Source: Blattamonas nauphoetae
Lineage: Eukaryota > Preaxostyla > Oxymonadida
DNA length: 64,000 nucleotides
Direction: 5' to 3'
Assembly: GCA_033064195.1 (NCBI GenBank)
Contig: JARBJD010000034.1
Coordinates: forward strand, 310,001-374,000
The translations under genes were made by a program, and so were the position numbers. The notes below the pieces were generated by a model that saw only the letters and a program-made list of their open reading frames with translations, searched no databases and was not told the DNA's origin. Of the stretch, positions 10,978 to 21,727 are shown piece by piece; positions within the stretch are counted from its first letter, which is position 1, and each line of letters starts with the position of its first letter.

Positions 10978-11607
10978 TTACTTATTTTGGCGTATCAATT
11001 TTTTCCTAATCGATGAAACATGAAAGAATGTCAAGCATGAATCATTCCGTTCAATCTCAGGAGATTCGATTGAATGATGTCTGAGTGACATGAAGTGAAA
11101 ACTGAATCCAGTCAAAGAAGAACCAGAAAACTGTAAAGCAAGAGAAGGCAGCAGAGAATGGCAGAAGGAAGACGAGTGATGGATGGGAGACGACGGAATG
11201 TGAAATAGTTGAGTCGCGAAAGAAGACATGTAAATCGCACTTTGTGCAATGAAGACGACCAAACAAGTTCCAGAGATGTTCCAATTGTGAAGTGAGTTTG
11301 ATCAATCGTTGTCATTTTCCAGCATCGATGAGATCTGGTGGAAGAGGTGTGAGTGTGCTGGTTGTGTTGAAAGAATGTCTGGCCGAGATGGAGTGACGTG
11401 GATAATAAGTTGTGTATGGGCTGTGTGAGTGGAGCTGATTTGGTTTAAGTGACTCGAGTGAAGGACAGACTCGATGGCGTTGGAAACAGAATCCATTTTG
11501 TCAAAACGAAGATGAAAACGAAGATCTGTTAAGGTGGGAGGTGTTCGAACTCGCTGGGATGGTGACTGTCTGTGGAGCCAATGCGAAGTGTTGTGGAAGG
11601 CGACCAA
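10978..11607 (-). CDS. Possible small gene of unknown function
   Basis: Minus frames 11607-11302 (101 codons, His/Ser/Thr-rich) and 11262-10978 (94 codons) might be exons of one gene. The first contains a plausible helix (KMDSVSNAIESVLHSSHL). I found no certain splice joining them. The interval just upstream (11608-11700) is G-rich with GTGGGTGAGTGAGTGGG. Confidence 0.25.
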
Positions 11608-11713
11608 TTAAGATCCAGCAGAATTAATCAAGAGGGTGGGTGGGTGAGTGAGTGGGTTGGGGTACATAAATATCGATGGTGTGAGATGAGATGAAGTGAA
11701 GTGTGGCGAGGAA

Positions 11714-12889
11714 TCAGGCAGTGACTCCAGAAACGACAACTGGTTCGTTCTGTTGAGGCGGAACAGGAATGATTGTTTTTGAGTTCAGGAGGCTCAGACG
11801 CGATTCCACATCAGCCAGTGTGGGGCGTTCGTCGGGTGAGTAGGAGAGGCATTCGCGAACAAGTTCCGCCAACGATTCGTCCTCCCAGCTGTGGATCAGA
11901 GGCATCACTCCCGCTTTGATCTGCCGAGACGCATTCACTGCATCCAACTCCCCGAAGGGCACTTGTTCAGTCTCCATTTCCCACAAGACCAGGCCGAGCC
12001 GAAAAACCGTCGCTTTCATCTCGTCGAATGATCCTGCCTCTTTCGTGTTCTCGTTCTCGCCATCTTTCGTCTCCTGTTCAGGTGCGTTCCATCGACGATC
12101 TTCGTTGTTTCGAGACTCGCTCGCTTTCGTCTGACCTTCTTTCGATGGCTGTGGAAGTTGATTCTCGACTCGGAGGAAGATGTTGTCGGTCAGATTCATG
12201 ATGATCCAGTGTGGAGACAGTTTTGAGAAGATCTCGCTTGACGGTCGTTCCCTCGCCATTCGCTCAAGTCCCTTCACAATCTGCAGGCCAATCGTCCGCT
12301 TCGACAGATCCTTCTGCTTCTCGACATGAAGACGGCGATACAGCGTGTTTCGTGAATCAACTGAGACTTCCCCGTTCTCGCCTTCACATCCGATTGCTGA
12401 GACATACGGAATCGGAACGAAGCACGTCGCACCGACCTTCTGACTTGTTGGATCGTGTTCATCGTCGTCGCTCACCATCAGAAGCGAGCTCTGCTTGGAA
12501 TGATCTTTGGAGGCTCCGAAAATCGGCTTGATCGTCACTTCTGGTTCGAACAGTTCGTTCTTCACCTGAATCTCCGCTTCATATGCAGTGTCCAGTTCGT
12601 GGCTTGCTTGCTTGGCTTCTTTCTTCGTTTTGCGTCGGCGACAGACAACAGCGATGATGATGAAGAGGAGGAGAGCGACGATGACGACGACAACAATGGG
12701 GACGACGATCGACGTGATCACTCCAGCTTGTGCCATGTTTCCTTTCGACGAGCCAGTCAACGAGAACGAGTCTGTGGTCTGACTGTCAGCAAACACGAGT
12801 CGGCAGCGGAGTTCAGCTGTACTGCTCAGCGAGCTCACGGATTCTTGAGGGAGGACGAACGAGAGTTCCTTCTCTGTCCATTCTGACGG
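11714..12889 (-). pseudogene. 3' part of a beta-helix receptor gene: transmembrane segment plus pseudokinase
   Basis: An open frame of about 390 codons runs to TGA at 11714. Reading begins inside the 13-bp target duplication at 12877-12889 with the residues PSEWTEKELSFVLPQES. It is therefore the continuation of the ectodomain fragment at 22096-22491, which ends ALNPSEW. Next come an ectodomain end, a strong transmembrane helix (ITSIVVPIVVVVIVALLLF) and a basic stop-transfer CRRRK. A kinase C-lobe-like domain follows: HWIIMNLTDNIFL in place of the HRD catalytic loop, RWNAPEQ as the APE motif, VFRLGLVLWEMETEQVPFGE (helix F), and RECLSYSPDERPTLADV (the Arg of helix I). The catalytic Asp of HRD and the DFG motif are absent, so this is a pseudokinase. 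The gene is interrupted by the 9.2 kb element, and its 5' part is cut by a dispersed repeat at 22492. Confidence 0.8.
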
Positions 12890-13985
12890 TTAAGTATTGG
12901 CGCAGATCCGATTTTGGCTCCGTGCAGATCCATTTTTTGGATACGCGCAGATCCAAATGGATACACGCAGATCCAAAAGGATCGTTGATTGTTTTGTGCT
13001 TACCATATCCAATTCATGTCATTTCACTCTGAATGCTCACAATTCATTTTTACTCTCACATTCTTTTCATAAATCTAATTTTGGAATGTCGTCAAACGAG
13101 AATGTTGATCTTACAGGTATGGCACGAAGAACTGAGACCGAATTATTCTCCATCAATTTAACGTTATTTTCGTTTTCCTTCAAATTCACCAGTGAAAGTG
13201 GTCCTTCTCCTAATTTTGTAAAAAAACCGAGAAATCACAATATTTTCAAAATGAAGTGCGGAGCTGTCCAAAATTTTGGTCACCTTTGATCTCTTTTCCA
13301 GAAAAGTGGACACCTGTCAAAGGTGTCCAAAATTTTGGATCAATTTTTGAAAAAATTCCCAGGATTTGGACACCCCCAGATTCTGGACACCTGTCTGCCA
13401 AAATAGGAGGTTAGGTGTCCAAAATTCTGGATTTTTGGAAAAGCCTGAAAACCAATCAGAAAAGAGTTCATGAGACACAAAACCCAATAAACGAGGAAAA
13501 ATGAACAACAAAAACCGTCCTAGACAGAGGAAGGGAAAGATCATGACGAAAGAAAAAAAGAAAGAATAGAAGAAGAAAAGAGCAAGATGGTGGAAGAAAG
13601 AAAGTAGAAATAGGGAGTGGAATGGTCAAGGCGTTGATGGAAAAGGACAGCACGTAGGTAGAGGTGAAAAGAGAGGGTAGTCAATAAAAGGTAATGGACA
13701 GCATGATTAGAGGGTACATAAGAGAAGGTCAGAACAAAAGTGGAAGAGCAAACTCGTGATAAAGTGATTGCGCGATGAAGTGGTGACTTTTGCCATATTG
13801 CCGGCTCACTTGTCACACTGTCGATCACAACCACAGTCCTACAAACACAACAATCCGCAATCGCAAACAGAACAAAGAATAATGAGGGAAGACGTGAACA
13901 AAGCGGAGAATGCACACATCACATCATTCTTTCGTGTAAGACGAGAAATCACATTTTCAAACGTATTCCCGATTTCAACACGGAT

Positions 13986-14280
13986 TTAATCCCCCAGCGA
14001 TGAACAATTCCGCATGAACAGCATCCCTCCATCCTTCAGGAACACGTGCATCAGCTGCCCTGCGTCGGACAGCCATTCCAGCAGCGACGATATCGTTCGT
14101 TCATCAAGTCTTCTTCCTGCAAACCCATTCCGCTCCAGGAACGCCGCCGAAAGCGTGTTCCATTCTGCAAGTATTGCAGTCAGCTCGTCCGCACAGATCG
14201 CTGGTTGTTGAACAAATGCCTCTGAGAAGATCGACTGCACTGAATCACGACATCGAGCAGGTGAAATCACATGGCAGCAT
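13986..14280 (-). pseudogene. Gene fragment inside the Mutator-like element
   Basis: The minus frame ending at 13986 (about 95 codons from an ATTTCACCTG acceptor near 14260) has good codon character: ILAEWNTLSAAFLERNGFAG, then TISSLLEWLSDAGQLMHVFL. It is helical, of unknown family, and ends in a stop. It is probably a captured 3' exon of a host gene, since the element has no other use for it that I can see. Confidence 0.4.
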
Positions 14281-14479
14281 GAGAAGGGAAAGAAAAGAGA
14301 AACGCCTTGCATAAGCCTCCTCAACTGGGTGTGTGAGGGAGAACGAAAATGATCGTCGAAAGTACGAGAATTAGTTGATACCACAGGCATGCATCAAACT
14401 ACACCCAAACACATAAGCAAGATCAAAGACAAGAGAACAGGTGACAGATGAGAGAGGAGCACACATCCGTTTGAAGAAG

Positions 14480-14740
14480 CGCAGAATGGATTGAGCGTGT
14501 CTGACAACTCAATTCCTTCAGAAGGAGATTGTATTTTTCCCCAGCAACCAAAGTGTCCGCACGGAACGATCAGGCAGGGAGCTCACGAGGAAGCGATAAG
14601 GCAGTTGGGCTTCGCTTGAGGGGAGCGTTGCAGGTAAAAAGATGAATGGGCTGGGAATCAAGTACGAAGGCGAGAAGGGCGGTTTCTGTATTCTCCGAGA
14701 AGGAGGCAATAGCGGTGAAGGTGCGTGTTAGTTCCTGTAG
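14480..14740 (-). pseudogene. Second coding-like fragment in the same element
   Basis: The minus frame across 14740-14480 reads RLQELTRTFTAIASFSENTE and continues through one in-frame TGA near 14575 to a helical tail. The codon pattern resembles host exons. It is probably another captured or decayed exon, separate from 13986-14280. Confidence 0.3.
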
Positions 14741-15026
14741 GCGGGCGAGATCACAGAAGAAAGATAAAACATAAAGTATGGTGAACCATGATCTAAGATG
14801 ATCACAAAGAAAATAACGATGTTCATGAAATTATCCAAGAAACAACAAAAAAACCAAGGCGAACTCAGGCATAGAAAGGACGATTTGACACCCAATCGAA
14901 ATTTCCGGATGATCAGACTCATTCTCGCATTGGCACATCAACACACACGGATTTTCTGTATCAAGGCTTCGGACAATATTTGCAACAAACAGTACGATCA
15001 ATGTTTCCATCAAATCACAGATTGAT

Positions 15027-15297
15027 TCAAAATTCTGAAAATAACACGGAATCAAGACAGAAGCACATACTGATTCTTCTACCGACCCTGGGTGCGGTGC
15101 CAATTGGGAGGAGCATCGTGTTTTGATGATTACGTTTACGATAACCAGCTGCCACATAGGATGTTCTCCAACTGTTGACTGTCTCTGAACTTCTATTGGT
15201 GTGTCGATCAGCCACTGCCCACATCTCTGGTTGTATTGGATCGTGTTGGTGAGAATATAAAGCCATTTTCGATTCAACCCTTCAGCTGTCGTTCGAT
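15027..15297 (-). pseudogene. Fragment possibly from a Mutator-like transposase C-terminus
   Basis: A minus frame reads PEMWAVADRHTNRSSETVNS followed by WRTSY. The spacing of W, R-x-T-N, E and W resembles the end of MULE transposases (RTNN..E.WH), but the histidine is missing and only about 40 codons can be compared. This is a weak match, and the overlapping frame 14831-15277 is an equally open alternative. Confidence 0.25.
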
Positions 15298-17734
15298 AAG
15301 TTGCATTCTCGAGTTTAGTCCTTCACGCCCCCCAGTCCCATGCACTTCTTCCTTCATGTCCATTTCGGCGATCTGGCATAAACAAGAATGGATTGGCAGT
15401 ATGTCTGTCGTCTGATCGGAACCAGTAGCTTAAATTTTTCTGAGATTGAGCTGTAATTTTTGGTCGGCCGCGAAGAAATGTGATGGCGAGGAGATTGAAG
15501 CTAGAACCTGAGATTTGGGGGAGAGAATGGAGAGAGATTGAGACGAAAGCGGAGAATGCGATTGTTCACGTACTCACTTTATCACGAGTTTGCTCTTCCA
15601 CTTTTGTTCTGACCTTCTCTTATGTACCCTCTAATCATGCTGTCCATTACCTTTTATTGACTACCCTCTCTTTTCACCTCTACCTACGTGCTGTCCTTTT
15701 CCATCAACGCCTTGACCATTCCACTCCCTATTTCTACTTTCTTTCTTCCACCATCTTGCTCTTTTCTTCTTCTATTCTTTCTTTTTTTCTTTCGTCATGA
15801 TCTTTCCCTTCCTCTGTCTAGGACGGTTTTTGTTGTTCATTTTTCCTCGTTTATTGGGTTTTGTGTCTCATGAACTCTTTTCTGATTGGTTTTCAGGCTT
15901 TTCCAAAAATCCAGAATTTTGGACACCTAACCTCCTATTTTGGCAGACAGGTGTCCAGAATCTGGGGGTGTCCAAATCCTGGGAATTTTTTAAATTACAG
16001 GTGTCCATTTCTGCGTTTTTTCGACAAGTGTCCACTTTTCTGGAAAAGAGATCAAAGGTGTCCAAAATTTTGGACAGCTCTGAAGTGCGGGTGATTGCGA
16101 TCTGATCGTCCATTGTCGTATTGAGTAATCCACTATGATTATCGTCCCAACGAACTTCACCTCCATCATGTGTATGTTTCTCTCCTTCCTTTCTGGCGTT
16201 CTGTCTTGTCTTTTCAGCGCGAATGAGTTTGTGGCATTCAGATCTCACAATTGGGCAAAGATGAGTTATTGAACCATGAAAATGGTAAAACATACTAGTT
16301 TAAGTCTTTTAACCGTATTCTTCCATTTTAGTGGTAATTGTGCCTTTTTGTATCTTTTTAGAGGATGATCGCCAAAAACAGGCCAATTTTGTCCTAATTT
16401 GGCTAGATCTGTGACAACAAACAGGACTGGGGGAATTAAATTCCGACTTTTGGACTAGGGATGAAACTCCACCTTGGATGATGCTTGAATTGGAGTCACT
16501 TGAAAGATGTTTGGAAACTCGCGTCTGTCCACCTACTGTGCGTCAGCCCTATCAGTCCACTGAAGGAAATCAAGATTTGACTTCATATTTCTTATTTTGC
16601 TTCAATGCGACCTGTTTGTACCGATCTTAATTGGAAACAAAACAGAACTACTCAAATCACCGATCCGAAGGAGAAACATCTTCCAAATAAGCAAGCATGG
16701 ACGTCCTCTTTGGAGAGAAATGCTGTTGAAGAAATTATTTGTCCTTCTTATGATTCCACATTTCAAAAATTGCGATTGAATCTTTTTGCCTTTGTGTGAA
16801 GAGGAATTGGAAGAGAGAAAGGAGAAGAAGACATGAAAGTGACGTGAAACGAGTGGAATTATAAGTGAAAGGAACGAAGACTCGGGTAAATTGCACTTCT
16901 TCAGGATTTTGTCGATGCATTCTGAACTCTCACGAAACTCCGACATAACCATCATCCAAGGTGGAGTTTCATCCCTAGTCCAAAAGTCGGAATTTAATTC
17001 CCCAGTCCTGTTTGTTGTCACAGATCTAGCCAAATTAGGACAAAATTGGCCTGTTTTGGCGATCATCCTCTAAAAGGATACAAAAGGCACAATTACCACT
17101 AAAATGGAAGAATACGGTTAAAGACTTAAACTAGTATGTTTTACCATTTTCATGGTTCAATAACTCATCTTTGCCCAATTGTGAGATCTGAATGCCACAA
17201 ACTCATTCGCGCTGAAAAGACAAGACAGAACGCCAGAAAGGAAGGAGAGAAACATACACATGATGGAGGTGAAGTTCGTTGGGACGATAATCATAGTGGA
17301 TTACTCAATACGACAATGGACGATCAGATCGCAATCACCCGCACTTCATTTTGAAAATATTGTGATTTCTCGGTTTTTTTACAAAATAAGGAGAAGGACC
17401 ACTTTCACTGGTGAATTTGAAGGAAAACGAAAATAACGTTAAATTGATGGAGAATAATTCGGTCTCAGTTCTTCGTGCCATACCTGTACCATCACCCGTC
17501 TCTCGTTTTATGTTTCAACTCCAAATCAGAGTCCAATATTACTTCGCTTGGTATATAATTTTCCCACACTGACCATATTTTTCCCTTTTCTTGCACATGG
17601 ATCACGCTTTAGGCTGTTCAATGTATCCATTTGATTGCCCACCTTTTCCTCTTCATTATCTGCTCTTATTCTTAAAATATTCATTTACCTCAACTCTTTG
17701 CTCTTTCATTCCTCTGTTCTCGCAGGATCTGCAT

Positions 17735-19828
17735 CTTTCTCTTCATCCTACTCCTCCTCTTCTCTCGAAACCATCTCGATCCTCATCAGGATCCTCCTCA
17801 ACGTAACTTGGGTGATATCTGTCTTGAATGATCAACAAGTGATCCAGATGATCAGCAACTTAATGAAATTTTGACAACTTTCCTGATCCATCGCGATCCT
17901 GCTTCTTCTGATGCCACTCGTCAGAATTTCGTTCTGATGTTGGCGTTTGGTGAGTCATTTCCGTGAAAATGAAATACCAGTACCGGAGACGGTTTGGATG
18001 AACGATATTTTCGCTTAATTATCCGCCTCCACAACAACAGGCTGTGAAACCGACCCAACCACCAAATCGAACCCCTTCACCAGTTCCACGAGCATCCACT
18101 CCTCAAGCACAGAACAATGTTCAGTCAAAAGAGTGAATGGAGGTTGAATGCAGAGTGGAAGAAGCCAAAGCCAGACAAAGAGAGATCTTAAGACAGCAAG
18201 CACTCGAAAAGGAACAGCAGAAGGCGGAGGAGTTGGCAAAGAAGCAGCAAGCCGCGTATGCTGCCGCTGCAGAGGCTCAAGGACAGCGTATGGAGCAATT
18301 AAGAAGGCAAGAAGCGGCCAAGGAGGCCGAACGCAGGCGACAGGCGGTGGAGATGGAGCAAAGGCGAAGAGAAGCTGAATCTCGAGCTGCTGAAGCGAGA
18401 GAGCAAAAGATGAAGGAAATGAAAGCCAGAGAGGATCGAGAACGCATGATTCGTGAAGAAGCTCGTCGCAACTTTTTTGATCAACAGGAACAGGCCCGAC
18501 GGAACAAAATGGCAATTGATGCCCAAATGCATGGAAGCAATGCTCCCCCTTCGCTTCCCTCGTCACAATATTCTCAACCCGACCCTCGTTCGTACGAACC
18601 CATCTCAGTCCAGAAGAAGAAGAGTCCATCGTCCTTCCCTCCCCTCGAAGACTATTTCATCAAACCAAAGCAAGCTGATTCACCTGCAAAACCTAAAAAG
18701 GCTGTTGCGAAGGCAGTTCGAAAAAAATCAGCCTCTCCACGCCCAACATCAGCTCCTCGACAGTCGTCCGCCCCTCGACCAAGTTCAGCTGCTCATGCAC
18801 ACAAACAGGCTCCACCGAAGAGTGCAGAGAGAAAGCCACTCTCAGCCAGGCGTGTCACTCCCAAAGTCGCCGATCGACCAAAAACCGGCTCACCTCTGTC
18901 CGATCGCCCCAAAAGCACCGACAAACAGAAAATGCAGAAATTGGAAGACCAGTTTGGGGAGCTGCAGGGAATGCTTCAACGAGCAGCCTCGCCAGCTCCG
19001 TCTCAGCAACGCTCAGCCCGACCGAGGACACCGACAGGTGCGTCACCAAAACAGTCGAAAGAGACGAAATCAACAACACCGTCAAAACAGGTTTCGGAGC
19101 AGTTGGGAGTGGGAGTGTCGACGATGGTGTTGAGTGACATTGACAGACAGTTTGAGGAAGAGGAGAGACACCTCCAAGCGGAAGAGAAGCAGCAGCGACG
19201 AGAGGCACAGGCAGGCGACAAACCGTGGCTGACGAGAGGGAAGTCGAAAGAGGAGAAAGTGCTGGAAGAAGAGAAGCGGAGGATCGAGCAAGAGATGAAG
19301 GACGATGAGGAGGCCGAGCGGCGGAAGGTGGTGAAGGAGGCGCAGATGAGGGAGAGGGAGAAGCGAGACGCGGAGAGGAAGGCGTTCCAAAAGCTGATTG
19401 CGAAGAAGAAGAAGAAACAGAATCGGAGTCACTCGGTCAGCGACGAGGAAGATGTTGTGATTCTCGTCGCCCCAAATCGAAAACCAGTCCAGACGACAGA
19501 AGCTGTGGAGCAGAAGAAGGAGGAAGTGAGCATTGATGTGGAAGTGCTGGTCTCATCCAAATCGCCACAAAGCCCATCCTCAGCAAAGAAAGCACCAGCT
19601 CGTTCGTCTTCAGCCACGCCACAGCCAACACGACAGCCCAGTCCCTCCCCGCCCGCTCAGGCTACTCCAAAGAAGGCCGCAGCTGCTTCGAAGGAGGGCA
19701 GCCCACAAGCAACACACACGCCTCCGAAAATTGGGTCGTCGAAAGGGAAGGTCGAGCGGGAGAAAGAGAAGCGGAGCGAAGACGTGCAAACGTCGTCGCC
19801 GTTCGCCAATGTGGAGCGAGGAGGGTGA
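17735..19828 (+). CDS. Coiled-coil, low-complexity C-terminal protein carried by the 9.2 kb element
   Basis: The main frame (18137-19828, TGA end) encodes about 560 residues. A Glu/Arg/Ala/Gln-rich uninterrupted heptad region (residues 1-130) is followed by a Ser/Pro/Lys/Ala-rich linker (about 150-300) with basic SAPRPSSA-type repeats. A second charged helix (about 330-430, EEERHLQAEEKQQRREAQAG) and a Pro/Ser/Ala tail follow. No enzyme motif, signal or membrane segment is seen, and it resembles cytoskeleton-associated coiled-coil proteins. The probable 5' exons lie upstream: a Leu-rich exon ending VLMLAFG before a GTGAGT donor near 17950, and a proline/glutamine-rich stretch at 18028-18135. 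A TGA at 18134-18136 separates that stretch from the main frame unless a tiny intron is removed there. All glutamines use CAA or CAG. Confidence 0.65.
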
Positions 19829-20104
19829 TAACTCATCCAACTGTAAACGACCAGATAATGGCAATTTTGGTTCATCTGTGTTCAATCAATCATGACAGGC
19901 ATCCTTTCGATCTACGGATTCTTTCTCAAACAATACAAATGCGATCAATCAACGTGAGCTCACGTAAAACACAACCACCTCGTCGCTCGACCCCCTTTCT
20001 CCCCTCCAAATTAACACAGCAACAATTCAATCCACTACTCCATTCTTTTTGATCTTTTTAATACCATAGAAGCCGCTATGTTGTCAAATTGAACGCCTCC
20101 AATA

Positions 20105-21727
20105 CAGTTGGCCTGAGTGTTGAGTTTTTTGTGACTTTTTTGATCAAGTCCCATATTTGAGTCGATGACTTTTTATCAAGTTTTCAGAAAAAGAGAGAAC
20201 AGAAAAAGTTAAGATTTTGTGAGAGAGTGTAATGAAGGATGAGTGTTTATTAGAAAGGGGCCTCGTGGTTCTGGAGACCGAATTTCTTTCCTTTTTGACT
20301 TGCTTTCGTCTCACTCTGTCTTGAATGCAACGCTTTGTTGTCGGCTCGAATGTTCTCTTTGATCACCTCAAAGCGTGAGTGAGAGACAATGCTTTCTGGT
20401 TCATGTTTTTCGTAACCCACCTCCAAACCAGCTCGACGAAATGCACCTCGGATATTCTCCCCAGTAGTAGCTGTTTGATAGGCACTGAGAAATTGTTGTA
20501 AACAACGACCAATCGAGGATGAACTATCATCGAACTTCAATCGGGAGAGTTGTCTCTTCAAAATCCCGAATGTCACGCAGTCGAGAGGTTGGAGGTAGTG
20601 CGTGACATTCGGGGGGAGAGTGAAGAGAGCGATTCCGGCATTCGTGAGTGTGAGCTCGGCAGCTTCCCCCAGATGGACGCTTGAGTTGTCGACCAAGAGT
20701 AGAGCAGGTGCCTTCGGCTTTCCCAACACTCTTCTTTGTTCCGCCACATAGTCGAGTAGCACATTCTCGAGCCAACTGTCAAATTTGTCTTGCGTGAACC
20801 CTCCTTTTTCATTTTCTTCCACAACAATCTGATCATCATCCATGATTCCCATCCTCTCGAGATCGTTCTCGTCCATTGGTGCTCGCAGGACGCAGTGTAG
20901 AGGGAGCGACTTCCCGTGAAGTGAGATAGCAGCCATTGCTGAGAAACGTGGTACGGTGTGTGGAACGGGATAGTGGAGTTTTTTTCCAGAAAGCTCAACG
21001 GCACCAATCACCCAGTGACCAACAGAATCTTGCTTTGGTTGATAGCCAACCTCATCCGCGTTGACCACCAGGAGTGGGTGCACTTTTTTCAACAAGGTTT
21101 GGATTTGTGTCATATAGTGATCGATATCAGAAATCTTTACAGCTGTTCGAGACTCTGCCATTGGTTCGTTGGAATGGAAGCAAATTTGTTTTGAATTCAT
21201 CCTTACAAAGTCATACGGAAACGATCGGTTGATGTCCAACCGACCTGTCTTTTCGGACGCCCAGTCAAGAATTTGCGATGAAATCCATGGTTTCCCGTTC
21301 AAACTGTCTTCTCGAATCAAACGAATCAATTCCTGTTTTAGATCTCGCGTCAGGATGCTATTTTTTTTCTCATCGACTTTGACGTAGGTAGTTCCACCTC
21401 TGATATTGGAGACCTGGGTAGGTGCGCATCCAACAATTTCAGCTATGACATGTCGTGGTATTGTCCCACAGTTGAGTGTCTTTTCAAGTTCGAGCAGCTT
21501 CCGAATTCCATCGGAATTGGTCGTCCAACTCAGTTGAAGGATTTGGTTTGCGAGGGTGTACGAATCATTTTCAGGGAAAGAAAGCATCAATTTCGAAAGT
21601 AGGTCGAAATGAGATAAACGAGATAGATGGAGGTCTGGAACTTTCTTCATCTTACAGAGAAAAAACGATTTTTCGAATGACCTCCTGACACGAACTGTAA
21701 CGAAAAACTCAACATTCATACCAACTG
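20105..21727 (-). mobile_element. pogo/Tigger-like transposon, apparently complete
   Basis: TIRs begin CAGTTGGCCTGAGTGTTGAG (left) and CAGTTGGTATGAATGTTGAG (right, inverted), with TA on both sides (20103-20104, 21728-21729). The length is 1,623 bp, with one long transposase frame. It lies within the 9.2 kb element. On each side of the TA sits a short open segment (ending SVLAFG before it, then IGGVQFDN after it) that would be continuous without the insertion, so it broke a coding-like exon of the host element. Confidence 0.85.
20250..21650 (-). CDS. DDE_1 (pogo/Tigger) transposase
   Basis: This cut-and-paste transposase acts on the element's own TIRs. The frame is open back to 21818, but codons before 21650 lie in the TIR and beyond the element end, so I start at the Met of MKKVPDL, giving 466 residues. 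The N-terminal third has the helix-turn-helix layout of pogo transposases. The DDE_1 core shows NADEVGYQ (first Asp), LLLVDNSSVHLG (second Asp) and LPPNVTHYLQPLDCVTFGIL (third Asp in the QPLD motif). The C-terminus is basic. The stop TAA at 20250 is part of a TAATAAA that could serve as polyadenylation signal. There are no frame breaks, so it may be recent and active, which I infer only from intactness. Confidence 0.85.
   Translation of the reverse strand: MKKVPDLHLSRLSHFDLLSKLMLSFPENDSYTLANQILQLSWTTNSDGIRKLLELEKTLNCGTIPRHVIAEIVGCAPTQVSNIRGGTTYVKVDEKKNSILTRDLKQELIRLIREDSLNGKPWISSQILDWASEKTGRLDINRSFPYDFVRMNSKQICFHSNEPMAESRTAVKISDIDHYMTQIQTLLKKVHPLLVVNADEVGYQPKQDSVGHWVIGAVELSGKKLHYPVPHTVPRFSAMAAISLHGKSLPLHCVLRAPMDENDLERMGIMDDDQIVVEENEKGGFTQDKFDSWLENVLLDYVAEQRRVLGKPKAPALLLVDNSSVHLGEAAELTLTNAGIALFTLPPNVTHYLQPLDCVTFGILKRQLSRLKFDDSSSSIGRCLQQFLSAYQTATTGENIRGAFRRAGLEVGYEKHEPESIVSHSRFEVIKENIRADNKALHSRQSETKASQKGKKFGLQNHEAPF

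Larger units (their letters stand above)
13261..16080. mobile_element. Mutator-like non-autonomous element with 0.5 kb TIRs and 9-bp TSD
   Basis: Both ends are GAGCTGTCC (inverted). Arms 13261-13767 and 15574-16080 are long inverted copies. The flanking 9-bp duplication TGAAGTGCG lies at 13252-13260 and 16081-16089. The uninterrupted target is visible in the sister arm at 17339-17365, which confirms the insertion. Long TIRs with a 9-bp duplication are the hallmark of Mutator-like elements. The arms contain several copies of GGTGTCC/GGACACC. The 1.8 kb interior holds coding-like fragments rather than an intact transposase, as in gene-capturing Mutator-like elements. Confidence 0.85.
13114..17486. 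mobile_element. Foldback (long-TIR) element with TA target, itself interrupted
   Basis: The left end CAGGTATGGCACGAAG at 13114 and its inverse ending at 17486 are each flanked by TA. The right arm is 16950-17486 (about 537 bp). The left arm is 13114-13260 continued at 16090-16483, because a 2.8 kb element landed in it. Arms are near-identical, and the single-copy core is about 16484-16949. Without the nested element it is about 1.54 kb. No transposase frame is present, so it is non-autonomous. The TA duplication suggests a Tc1/mariner-group mobiliser. Confidence 0.85.

Noticed and set aside
18015-18629. 204-codon minus frame opposite the coiled-coil gene
   Set aside because: It is the antisense shadow of a GC-rich, low-complexity coding region.
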